Position numbers and translations under genes: made by a program. From Maricaulis maris_C (lineage in GTDB: Bacteria > Pseudomonadota > Alphaproteobacteria > Caulobacterales > Maricaulaceae): DNA of 64,000 nt. Every line of letters starts with the position of its first letter. Positions within the stretch are counted from its first letter, which is position 1. Positions 51,903 to 59,649 of this stretch are shown piece by piece. The notes beneath the pieces were generated by a model that saw nothing but the letters and a program-made list of their open reading frames with translations, was not told the origin of the DNA and searched no databases. The stretch lies in NCBI RefSeq assembly GCF_049116555.1, contig NZ_JAGDYT010000008.1, positions 124,001 to 188,000 of the forward strand. Direction: 5' to 3'.

Positions 51903-53492
51903 TCAGACGGCCTGAGCCGGTTGTTTCTGGGTCATGTCGGCCCGGCCATAGGCCTCACCGCGATCGAGTGTGAAGAGCAGCGAGTCGATGGCCGCGGTGA
52001 CGACATCCGGGCCGCGAGCGCGCCCCGAGAAAGCTTCACCATTGATGTCCACGCTAATGTCGGCGACGAATTCCCGACCTGTCGTGGTCGACCGCATGCG
52101 CGTTTCCAGGCCGATCACTGTCGCATCCGTACCGGTGATCCGCTGGACAGCCGCGAAGGCTGCAGCCATGGGACCGTCGCCGGAGGCAATGTCGGAGACG
52201 CGGCCACGATCGGGATGTTCCAGTTCGACCCGCGCAAACTGTTTGGGCTGGCGCCCGGCGGTGGTGCGCAATTCCGTCCGCAGAACGGTCCAGCGCGAAC
52301 CACTCGGCGAAAAGCCTTCCATCATGGCGACCAGGTCGGCGTCATTCACCTCGCCGAGTTCGTCGGCCAGATGTTTGAAGTCCTTGAAGACGGTGTTCAG
52401 TTTCTCGGGGTCCGGCTGATAGCCGAGCTTGGCCAGTCGCTGGACCAGGGCGTGCTTGCCTGAGTGCTTGCCCAGCACCAGGGCAGAGCCTGGCGCTCCG
52501 ACGCTTTCCGGTGTCATGATCTCATAGGTCCGGCGGTCGGAAATCATGCCGTGCTGATGGATGCCGGCCTCGTGGGCAAAGGCATTCTTGCCGACGACGG
52601 CCTTGTTGGGCGCGACCGCGGTGCCGGTCACCCGGGCCAGGCGCTGGCTGGCCGACCAGATCTTGGTGGCGTCGACATGGCTGACAGCCGGGAAGATGTC
52701 GGCCCGGACCTGCAAGGCCATGACGATTTCCTCCAGCGAGCAATTGCCGGCGCGCTCGCCGATCCCGTTAATCGCGCATTCGACCTGGCGGGCCCCGCCC
52801 TTTACGGCGGCGAGCGAATTGGCAACGGCCAGTCCCAGATCATTGTGGCAATGGGCGGAGAAGATCACATGGTCCGGGCGTTTGACCTGGGCGACGAGTT
52901 TCTCGAACACGGCGCGGATCTCGTCCGGTTCGGAATAGCCGACCGTGTCGGGAACGTTCAGGACATCGGCGCCATGGGCGGCTGCACAGGCCATCGCCTC
53001 GACCAGGAAATCCGGCTCGGTGCGCAGGGCATCCTCGGCGGAGAATTCGATTTCATCGAACGTGCCGGCGGCGTGCCGGAGGCAATGCTCGATCGTTTGC
53101 AGGACTTCGCGGCGCGACATGCGCAGCTTGGCCTCGCGATGGATGGGACTGGTCGCGATGAAGATATGGAGGCGTTTGCGATGAGCCGGTTCGAGCGCAT
53201 GGGCAGCCGCATCTATGTCTTTCTCATTGGCGCGCGCCAGCGAGCACAGGGTGGAATTGCGGATCTCCGACGCAATCAGGCGAATGGCCTCGCTGTCGCC
53301 GGGCGAGGCCGCAGCGAAGCCGGCCTCGATCGTGTCGACCCGCATGGCCTCGAGCAGGCGTGCGATTTCCAGTTTTTCCGCCGGGTTCATGGAGAAGCCC
53401 GGAGCCTGTTCACCATCGCGCAGCGTGGTGTCGAAGATATGCAACCGATCTGGCTGCGGGGCGTTCACAGATGTCAGTGTCGGGGCGGGCAT
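51903..53492 (-). CDS. leuA: 2-isopropylmalate synthase
   Basis: A 529-residue type-1 LeuA that condenses 2-ketoisovalerate and acetyl-CoA, the first committed leucine step. HIFDTTLRDGEQAPGFSMN opens the TIM barrel; FSAHCHNDLGLAVANS provides the metal His-x-His; NAFAHEAGIHQHG is present. A C-terminal regulatory domain (about 390-525) should bind leucine. ATG 53492 is chosen because GGAGG lies just before it; an ATG at 53504 is an alternative. The start lies within the end of ilvN (19-base overlap). Confidence 0.93.
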   Translation of the reverse strand: MPAPTLTSVNAPQPDRLHIFDTTLRDGEQAPGFSMNPAEKLEIARLLEAMRVDTIEAGFAAASPGDSEAIRLIASEIRNSTLCSLARANEKDIDAAAHALEPAHRKRLHIFIATSPIHREAKLRMSRREVLQTIEHCLRHAAGTFDEIEFSAEDALRTEPDFLVEAMACAAAHGADVLNVPDTVGYSEPDEIRAVFEKLVAQVKRPDHVIFSAHCHNDLGLAVANSLAAVKGGARQVECAINGIGERAGNCSLEEIVMALQVRADIFPAVSHVDATKIWSASQRLARVTGTAVAPNKAVVGKNAFAHEAGIHQHGMISDRRTYEIMTPESVGAPGSALVLGKHSGKHALVQRLAKLGYQPDPEKLNTVFKDFKHLADELGEVNDADLVAMMEGFSPSGSRWTVLRTELRTTAGRQPKQFARVELEHPDRGRVSDIASGDGPMAAAFAAVQRITGTDATVIGLETRMRSTTTGREFVADISVDINGEAFSGRARGPDVVTAAIDSLLFTLDRGEAYGRADMTQKQPAQAV

Positions 53493-53794
53493 GCTTGCCT
53501 CCATCGATGGGGCGTCCCGGCTGCTTGGGCAGCGATTTCCGGGGCAATCTGGGGCTCGATATCGGGCGTGAAGACGCCGCGCACGTCGAGCAGGCGCGCG
53601 ACCTGACGGGCCAGCACGTCCATATTGCGAGCGTCATCGCGGGCATCGAGCGACATGGTCACTGTGGACTGACCGTTCAGTGAGGCCGCCTTGTCGAGCG
53701 TGGCAATGGTGAAGCCGCGGCGTTCGACAAGACCGATAAGGCGCATCAGGGCGCCCTCTGCGTCAGCGATATCAATACGAAGCAAAGTGCGCAT
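53474..53794 (-). CDS. ilvN: Acetolactate synthase small subunit (short, ACT domain only)
   Basis: A 106-residue ACT-domain protein (about residues 3-75), with LLRIDIADAEGALMRLIGLVERRGFTIATL. It directly follows ilvB (two-base gap), so it is the regulatory subunit. It is short, near E. coli IlvM (87 residues) and lacking the C-terminal domain of the ~160-residue IlvN/IlvH. Valine feedback may therefore be weak or different. Its final 19 bases overlap leuA. ilvM would be an equally fair symbol. Confidence 0.85.
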   Translation of the reverse strand: MRTLLRIDIADAEGALMRLIGLVERRGFTIATLDKAASLNGQSTVTMSLDARDDARNMDVLARQVARLLDVRGVFTPDIEPQIAPEIAAQAAGTPHRWRQACPPRH

Positions 53795-53796
53795 GA

Positions 53797-55518
53797 TCAG
53801 TTCTCCATCATGTCGGCATTGGACGCGCCCGGCGGCACAAGCGGCCAGACATTCTCACGCGGGTCGATCAGGACGTGCGCCAGTATGGGGCCGCGTGCCT
53901 TGAGCAGGCGGTCGATCGCCGCGGGAACTTCCTCGCGGCTGTGAACGGTGAAGGCCTCGATGCCGAAGGCATGGGCAACTTCCGCGAAATCGGGGTTGTC
54001 GTAGAGGTCGATCTCGGAAAAATTCTGGTCAAAGAAATATTCCTGCCACTGCCGGACCAGACCCAGCGAGGCGTTGTCCAGCAGCAGGATCTTGACCGGC
54101 ACGCCATAGCGGCGGGCGGTGGCCAACTCCTGGATGTTCATCATGATCGAGCCGTCGCCGGTGATGGTGACGACCTTGGCATCCGGCCGCGTCATCGCAG
54201 CGCCGATCCCGGCAGGCAGGCCATAGCCCATCGCGCCCAGGCCCGCTGAGGTCAGATGGTGTTCCGGGCGCGAGAAACGGCAATGCTGGGCCACCCACAT
54301 CTGGTGCTGGCCGACATCGCAGGCGGCGATGAAGTCATCGCCAGCGACTTCCGACAATTCCTTCAGCATGGCCGGGGCGTAAACGCCGGAGCCTGGCGCG
54401 TCATAGCGGAAGGCATGACGGTGCTTGCGCTCGATACAGGTGTCGCGCCACTCCGCAATATCCAGCCAGTCATTGGTGATGCCGGCGAGGATTGCCGTGA
54501 TGTCGCCGGCCAGGCCGATCTCGGCCCGGCGCAGCTTGTCGATCTCGGCTGCATCGCCGTCGATATGAATGATCCGAGCGCCGGGTGCGAAACTGTCCAG
54601 ACGGCCTGTCGCCCGGTCATCGAAGCGCGCTCCGCAACAGATCAGCAGATCGCTTTCATCGACCGCCACATTGGCCGCCCGCCCGCCATGCATGCCCAGC
54701 ATGCCCAGATAGGTCTCGCTGTCGGGGTGAGCACAGCCCAGGCCCTTCAGTGTGGCGACTGTGGGTATGCCGGTGCGCGCCATGAAGTCGCGCACGGCGT
54801 CGACGGCACCGCCCAAAGCAACGCCGCCGCCGATGTAAAGAACAGGGCGTTCCGATTGAGCCAGCAGGGCCGTCGCGCTCGCCAGGTCTGATTCTGACGG
54901 GCTCGACGGCCCGGCCTCAGGCCGAGACCCTGGGGGAAAGGTGGGGTACGCCTCGGCTTGTAGGACATCCTTCGGCAGATCGATCAGGACCGGGCCGGGG
55001 CGCCCGCCCTCCGCAATCTGGAAGGCTTCCGCGATCATCTCCGGGATCCGCATCGGATCGCGGATAATGATCGAGTGTTTCACGACCGGCATGGACATGC
55101 CGAAGACATCGACTTCCTGGAAAGCGTCGGTTCCCATCAGTCCGGACGGAACCTGGCCGGTGAGGATGATCATCGGGACGCTGTCCAGATAGGCATTGGC
55201 GATGCCGGTCAGGAGATTGGTGGCGCCGGGCCCGGACGTAGCCAAACAGACGCCGGCCTTGCCGGTCAGGCGCGCCTGGGCATCGGCCGCAAAGGCGGCG
55301 GCTTGTTCGTGGCGGACCAGGATATGCTTCAGGGACGAGCCGGTCAGCGCGTCATAGACCGGCATGATGGCCCCGCCCGGATAGCCGAAGACCCGGGTCA
55401 CACCCAGCGCTTCCAGTGTCCGTACGACCGCATGCGCCCCGGTCTGGCGGGTACGCGTCTGTGCGGTGTCGGCAGCGGAGGTCGTGTCGTCGATCTCGGT
55501 GGCGGGCAGGGCCGTCAT
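53797..55518 (-). CDS. ilvB: Acetolactate synthase large subunit
   Basis: A 573-residue thiamine-diphosphate enzyme that makes acetolactate or acetohydroxybutyrate. The N-terminal domain has FGYPGGAIMPVYDAL and the catalytic Glu in RHEQAAAFAADA. The FAD-binding middle domain includes MLGMHGGRAANVAVDESDLL, and the C-terminal TPP site has GDGSIMMNIQELATA...NASLGLVRQWQ. ATG 55518 with AAGGACGAG upstream is taken; the frame extends to 55578 but overlaps ilvC. It is third in the ilv-leu operon. Confidence 0.94.
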   Translation of the reverse strand: MTALPATEIDDTTSAADTAQTRTRQTGAHAVVRTLEALGVTRVFGYPGGAIMPVYDALTGSSLKHILVRHEQAAAFAADAQARLTGKAGVCLATSGPGATNLLTGIANAYLDSVPMIILTGQVPSGLMGTDAFQEVDVFGMSMPVVKHSIIIRDPMRIPEMIAEAFQIAEGGRPGPVLIDLPKDVLQAEAYPTFPPGSRPEAGPSSPSESDLASATALLAQSERPVLYIGGGVALGGAVDAVRDFMARTGIPTVATLKGLGCAHPDSETYLGMLGMHGGRAANVAVDESDLLICCGARFDDRATGRLDSFAPGARIIHIDGDAAEIDKLRRAEIGLAGDITAILAGITNDWLDIAEWRDTCIERKHRHAFRYDAPGSGVYAPAMLKELSEVAGDDFIAACDVGQHQMWVAQHCRFSRPEHHLTSAGLGAMGYGLPAGIGAAMTRPDAKVVTITGDGSIMMNIQELATARRYGVPVKILLLDNASLGLVRQWQEYFFDQNFSEIDLYDNPDFAEVAHAFGIEAFTVHSREEVPAAIDRLLKARGPILAHVLIDPRENVWPLVPPGASNADMMEN

Positions 55519-55550
55519 CACATCTCGTCCTTCTTCTCGTCGTGCGCCGG

Positions 55551-56567
55551 TCAGGCGTTCGCGCCGGGCTGCAGCCACGGCATGTCGGCGCGCAGGGCAG
55601 CGCCGGTTTTCTCGATCGGATGCTCCAGGTCCTTGCGCAGAAGGGCCTGGTATTGCGGCTTGCCGGCCTGGTTTTCGGTGATCCAGTCGCGCGCAAATGT
55701 GCCGTCCTGGATGTCCTTGAGAACCTCGCGCATGCGCGCGCGGGTTTCGTCATTGATGACGCGGGGCCCCGAGCGCAGATCGCCATAAATGGCGGTCTCC
55801 GAGATGAATTCATGCATCTTGGCCATGCCGCCTTCATAGAGGAGGTCGACGATCAGCTTGAGCTCGTGCAGGCATTCGAAATAGGCCACTTCCGGCTGGT
55901 AGCCGGCATCGACCAGGGTCTCATAGCCGGCCATGACCAGCTCGGTTGCGCCGCCGCACAGGACGGCCTGCTCCCCAAACAAATCGGTCTCGGTTTCTTC
56001 GGCGAAGGTCGTCTCGATCACGCCGGAATTGGCGCCGCCAATACAGGATGTGTAGGCCAGTGCGCGTTCCCGGGCTTCGCCCGTCGCATCCTGCTGGACG
56101 GCGAACAGGCAAGGCACGCCGCGGCCGATTTCGTATTCGCGGCGAACCAGATCGCCCGGACCTTTCGGGGCGACCAGCATGATGTCGACGCCTTCCGGCG
56201 GGGTGACTCGGCCGAAATGGACCGAGAAACCGTGTGCGAACAGAACCGCATCGCCGGGAGAGAGATTGGGTGCGATGGATTCGCGGAACAGGGCTTCATG
56301 GCTCATGTCCGGGGTCAGGATGGCGATCAGCTTGCCGGCTTTGGTGGCTTCTTCCGGCGTCGCTGTCTTCAGGCCGTCAGCCTTGGCTTTCTTTTCGCCG
56401 GCACCGCCGGGGCGAACACCGACCGTGACGTCGCAGCCGCTGTCCTTGAGGTTCATGGCATGGGCGCGGCCCTGGCTGCCATAGCCGATAACGGCGACCG
56501 GTTGGGCCTTGAAGGCTGTGGTGTCGACCTCGAAAGCGGCACGGCGGGACGGGGTGGAGGCAGTCAT
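55551..56567 (-). CDS. ilvC: Ketol-acid reductoisomerase (class I)
   Basis: A 338-residue NADPH-dependent enzyme of the second common step. The Rossmann motif VIGYGSQGRAHAMNL binds NADPH; MLVAPKGPGDLVRREYEIGRGVP and CGGATELVMAGYETLVDAGYQPEVAYFECLHELKLIVDL carry the magnesium and substrate ligands. Length fits the short class I enzyme. It overlaps ilvD by four bases and is 32 bases from ilvB. Confidence 0.95.
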   Translation of the reverse strand: MTASTPSRRAAFEVDTTAFKAQPVAVIGYGSQGRAHAMNLKDSGCDVTVGVRPGGAGEKKAKADGLKTATPEEATKAGKLIAILTPDMSHEALFRESIAPNLSPGDAVLFAHGFSVHFGRVTPPEGVDIMLVAPKGPGDLVRREYEIGRGVPCLFAVQQDATGEARERALAYTSCIGGANSGVIETTFAEETETDLFGEQAVLCGGATELVMAGYETLVDAGYQPEVAYFECLHELKLIVDLLYEGGMAKMHEFISETAIYGDLRSGPRVINDETRARMREVLKDIQDGTFARDWITENQAGKPQYQALLRKDLEHPIEKTGAALRADMPWLQPGANA

Positions 56568-58285
56568 GCGGGCATCTCCTGCTTGGATGATGTGTGTGTG
56601 GGGCGCACCGTCGCAGCAGGCGGCGGAGCAATGAGGGTGGTGGCACCGCGCGCGGACGAAGAGACCAGGGCGGCATATTTGGCGAAGACCCCGGTCGGCG
56701 CAGGCCGGCCGGACGAAGAGGGTGGGCGGTTGGCGAGGTCTGCCTCGACATCAATGCGGCGCGCGGCTACATCGATGCGGATGATGTCGCCATTGCGGAT
56801 GCGGCCGATCGGCCCGCCATCGGCAGCTTCGGGGCTGACATGGCCGATGACGAAGCCTTTGGAGGCACCGGAAAAACGGCCATCCGTGATCAGGGCCACA
56901 TCGCCAGCCAGACCCTGGCCAACCAGGGCAGCGGTGACCCCCAGCATTTCACGCATGCCGGGACCGCCCTTGGGGCCCTCATTGCGGATGATGAGGATGT
57001 CGCCGGCCTTGACGGCATTGGCTTCGACTGCGGCGAAGGCATCCTCCTCGCATTCAAACACCCGGGCCGGACCGGAGAATTCGGTGCGGTCATGACCGGA
57101 CAGTTTGAGCACGGCACCTTCGGGTGCCAGGTCACCTGTCAGCACCCGGAAGCCGCCGTCGGCCTTGACCGGCCTGGCGACCGAATGGATGACACGCTGA
57201 TTGAGGCTTTCCTCCGCACTTGCGCATTCGGCGTGCAGGCTTTTTCCGGTGACGGTCGGTGTGTCAGCCAGCAGGCCGCCGTCGATCAGGCGTTGGCCGA
57301 ACAGGCGGGAGCCGCCGGCCAGAAACATGTGGTGGGCCAGGAAGCGGCCGCCCGGTTTCAGGTCGGTGATCACCGGCGCGGTGCTGGAAATCCGGTCGAA
57401 ATCGGCAATATCGAAGTCCAAGCCTGCCTCCGCGGCGATCGCGGCGACATGCAGGACGGCATTGGTCGAGCCGCCCGAGGCCGATGCGGCGATAACCGCA
57501 TTGCGCAGGGAGTCTTCGGTGATGAAGCGACGCGCGGTTGTGCCCGCTTTGGCCAGCTCGACAGCCAGCCGGCCACAGCGCGCGGCCGCCTCCGGCTTGT
57601 CCGGATGCGGGCCGGGGATATCGTTCACCCCCATGGGAGACAGGCCCAGCATGGTCAGGATCATCGCCATCGTATTGGCGGTGAACTGGCCGCCGCAGGC
57701 GCCCGCGCCAGGGCAGGCGGCCTTCTCGACTTTCGCCAGACCGGCATCATCCAGTGTTCCGGCGGCATGGGCGCCGACGGCCTCGAACACATCCTGGATC
57801 GACAAGGCCTGGTCGCCCAGCTTGCCCGGCATGATCGTGCCGCCATAGAGGATGCAGCCGGGCACATCCATGCGCGCCAGCGCCATGGCTGCGGCCGGGA
57901 TGGTTTTGTCGCAACCGACCAGGATGACCACGCCATCCAGGCTGTGGCCGCGGGTCGCCAGCTCGATCGAGTCGGTGATGACCTCGCGCGAAATCAGCGA
58001 AGCGCGCATGCCTTCGGTGCCCATCGAGATGCCGTCGGAGACGACGATGGTGTTGAAGTCGACCGGGTGGCCGCCGGCGTCACGGACCGCCTCGCGGACC
58101 GGTTCCGCCAGGTCAGCCAGATGCATGTTGCACGGGGTGACAGTGGTCCATGTGTTGATGACACCGATCAGCGGCTTGTCGAAGTCGGCGTCCTCCATGC
58201 CGGTGGCACGCATCATCGCGCGGGCCGGCGCGCGGGCCGGTCCGGCAGTGATGGCATCTGAGGTCTTGCGGGTGTCGTGGGTCAT
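56564..58285 (-). CDS. ilvD: Dihydroxy-acid dehydratase
   Basis: A 573-residue iron-sulfur dehydratase. Cluster cysteines are in VTPCNMHLA, VGCDKTIPAA and GAGACGGQFTANTM. NEGPKGGPGMREM and DGRFSGASKGFVIGHVSPEA are true IlvD signatures, absent from the xylD paralog. The ATG at 58285 is the family start; the frame runs upstream through the attenuator to 58546 but that part is the non-coding leader. It is the first structural gene of the operon, 23 bases after the attenuator hairpin, so its expression depends on antitermination. Confidence 0.95.
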   Translation of the reverse strand: MTHDTRKTSDAITAGPARAPARAMMRATGMEDADFDKPLIGVINTWTTVTPCNMHLADLAEPVREAVRDAGGHPVDFNTIVVSDGISMGTEGMRASLISREVITDSIELATRGHSLDGVVILVGCDKTIPAAAMALARMDVPGCILYGGTIMPGKLGDQALSIQDVFEAVGAHAAGTLDDAGLAKVEKAACPGAGACGGQFTANTMAMILTMLGLSPMGVNDIPGPHPDKPEAAARCGRLAVELAKAGTTARRFITEDSLRNAVIAASASGGSTNAVLHVAAIAAEAGLDFDIADFDRISSTAPVITDLKPGGRFLAHHMFLAGGSRLFGQRLIDGGLLADTPTVTGKSLHAECASAEESLNQRVIHSVARPVKADGGFRVLTGDLAPEGAVLKLSGHDRTEFSGPARVFECEEDAFAAVEANAVKAGDILIIRNEGPKGGPGMREMLGVTAALVGQGLAGDVALITDGRFSGASKGFVIGHVSPEAADGGPIGRIRNGDIIRIDVAARRIDVEADLANRPPSSSGRPAPTGVFAKYAALVSSSARGATTLIAPPPAATVRPTHTSSKQEMPA

Positions 58286-58307
58286 TTGGTGTTCCGTGGC
58301 TCGAAAC

Positions 58308-58350
58308 ACAAAAAACCCCGCTCCGGGTTCCGGGAGCGGGGTTTTTTGTG
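58308..58350 (-). terminator. Attenuator terminator before ilvD
   Basis: On the minus strand a perfect 9-base stem CCCCGCTCC / GGAGCGGGG (58341-58333 with 58324-58316) encloses an 8-base loop and is followed by six U (complement of 58310-58315). It lies between the leader peptide gene and ilvD. Confidence 0.93.
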
Positions 58351-58400
58351 TCTGCCGGTTGGCGAGGTCTCTCGTCAGGCAGGCGCGTCTACCGCTCCCG
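58331..58400 (-). promoter_or_regulatory. Antiterminator pairing of the ilv-leu attenuator
   Basis: The leader RNA segment CGGGAGCGG (58400-58392), just after the Leu/Val/Ile codons, is the exact reverse complement of CCGCTCCCG (58339-58331), the first arm of the terminator. The two pairings exclude each other. A ribosome stalled on the control codons leaves 58392-58400 free to pair and blocks termination; a ribosome reaching the stop codon at 58375-58377 covers or nears it and lets the terminator form. Confidence 0.85.
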
Positions 58401-58512
58401 TTATGGTCGGGATAATAAGTACAAGTACGAGGAGGAGTAGGCCGAGCGCGTTCACCCGCTCGCCCGTCAGGGCAGCGGCCGGGGCAACCGGCAGGGCGTA
58501 CGCATTGATCAT
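58375..58512 (-). CDS. ilvL: ilv-leu operon leader peptide (attenuation)
   Basis: A 45-residue leader starting MINAYALPVA and containing the control run LLLLVLVLII (residues 25-34: six Leu, two Val, two Ile), then PTITGAVDAPA and a TGA stop. The run uses codons that are uncommon in this GC-rich genome (CTA, GTA, CTT, ATT), which would sharpen stalling. The stop lies 25 bases before the terminator hairpin. This is a classical leader for transcription attenuation by charged Leu, Val and Ile tRNAs. No strong ribosome site precedes the ATG. Confidence 0.9.
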   Translation of the reverse strand: MINAYALPVAPAAALTGERVNALGLLLLVLVLIIPTITGAVDAPA

Positions 58513-58703
58513 CAGATCGGCTTTCCAGAACTCTATTGCGGTGCAACGTGACCCGGCTTTTTGGTTAAGGCAACCCCGGCTTGGAAAAAAACTGCATCAA
58601 AAAGCAGGTTTCGGTGATGTCGGGCATAATTATCTCGCAGCGCAGGGTTTTGCGCACAAGAATACTACGCGCTCGCGCGCGTGAAACAGTCTAGCTTGGC
58701 CGT

Positions 58704-59069
58704 ATGTGGATGAAGCGACTGATTTGGCGGGTGTTCGGCCTGGTGTGTGTCGGCCTGGCAGTTGCCGGTGTGGCCTTACCGCTGGTGCCGGCCACGCCTT
58801 TCCTCTTGCTGGCGACCTTCGCCTTCGCAAGGTCCTCACCCCGGCTTCATGCCTGGCTCCTCGCCCACAAACGTTTCGGTCCCTTGATCCGGAACTGGCA
58901 GGCGAATGGCAGTATCGATCGCAAGTCCAAGCTTCTGGCCGTTGTCGCCATGCTCATGGCGTTGGCGTTGAGTATCGCCATGGGCGTGAGTTTGATGGTT
59001 ATCGTGATCCAGATCCTCGTCCTCTCCTGTGCTGCCCTCTTTATCCTGACCCGTCCGGATGGCCCTTGA
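58704..59069 (+). CDS. YbaN/DUF454 family inner-membrane protein
   Basis: A 121-residue protein with three or four membrane segments. The family pattern is clear: GLVCVGLAVAGVALPLVPATPFLLLATFAFARSSPRLHAWL, then FGPLIRNWQANGSIDRKSK, and two C-terminal helices (about 78-115). The function of the family is not established. It is divergent from the ilv-leu leader with a 191-base gap and stands alone. An ATG two codons downstream (58710) is an alternative start. Confidence 0.87.
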   Translation: MWMKRLIWRVFGLVCVGLAVAGVALPLVPATPFLLLATFAFARSSPRLHAWLLAHKRFGPLIRNWQANGSIDRKSKLLAVVAMLMALALSIAMGVSLMVIVIQILVLSCAALFILTRPDGP

Positions 59070-59649
59070 GCTGACGCCGGACGCGGTGTTTGAACCCGAT
59101 GTCACCTTGCTCCATCACCGGGCAGGGGCGCTCAATTCCGTGCAGTCTGACGGCTCCGGCCAAAAAACGTCATGAAGCGGTTGACGGAAATTTGTGCGCG
59201 CGCAGCAAATTTTCCGGCGACATCCGATCATGTCGCGACTCTGTGGATTGAACTGCTGGCGGCGGCCGACGCCAGCCTCTTTCACAGGCAAAAAATTCCA
59301 GATCGGATCGATATCGGGACTCCCGATGAAATAAAATGCCGCCCAAGGCGCACTGAAAGAAAATTGTTGCGATGCAGCAAAGTGCGTCCTAGGCTCTCGA
59401 AATCAAGAGTCGCCACAAGGTGACCTGACCGCAGAGCGCAATTGATTGGATCCGCCGTCACACCTGTGTGACGCGGATCGTGAGTGATCGACCGGGCATC
59501 ATGTTCCGGTCAGGGCGCCCCGCGTGGCGACCGCTACCTCATTGATCCTGAAACGAGTTTTCAAGTGCTGCAGGAAGTCTGCAGCCCTGTTCGCGACCTG
59601 ATGACAGGCCGGATGGTGAGGGGCAGTTGCCAGAAACGGGGGGATCCCA
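59070..59649. other. Intergenic region upstream of amtB
   Basis: This 580-base gap precedes the ammonium transporter gene. It contains the large dyad at 59186-59215 just after a TTGACG. I looked for a sigma-54 site (GG-N10-GC within TGGCAC-N5-TTGC) and found none convincing. An 83-codon frame at 59172-59423 lacks a ribosome site. No RNA gene was recognised. Confidence 0.4.
59186..59215. repeat. Large dyad upstream of amtB
   Basis: GGAAATTTG (59186-59194) and CAAATTTTCC (59206-59215) are inverted repeats differing by one base in the A/T run. Between them lies the perfect palindrome TGCGCGCGCA (59195-59204). TTGACG, a possible -35, abuts it at 59181-59186. The dyad could be an operator in the amtB promoter; it does not match the NtrC consensus. 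Confidence 0.35.

Noticed and set aside
55416..57095. A 559-codon plus-strand frame opposite ilvB/ilvC/ilvD
   Set aside because: It spans the boundaries of three clear genes on the other strand and shows no recognisable domain.
58286..58546. An N-terminal extension of ilvD of 87 residues
   Set aside because: The extension reads through the attenuator hairpin and overlaps the leader region; the family start and the leader architecture place the real ATG at 58285.
59172..59423. An 83-codon plus-strand frame upstream of amtB
   Set aside because: No ribosome binding site, no similarity, and it spans the dyad that looks regulatory.
59585..59640. A possible sigma-54 promoter before amtB
   Set aside because: GG and GC elements are present but the spacing or the TTGC part is wrong in every alignment tried, so no GG-N10-GC match to TGGCAC-N5-TTGC was accepted.
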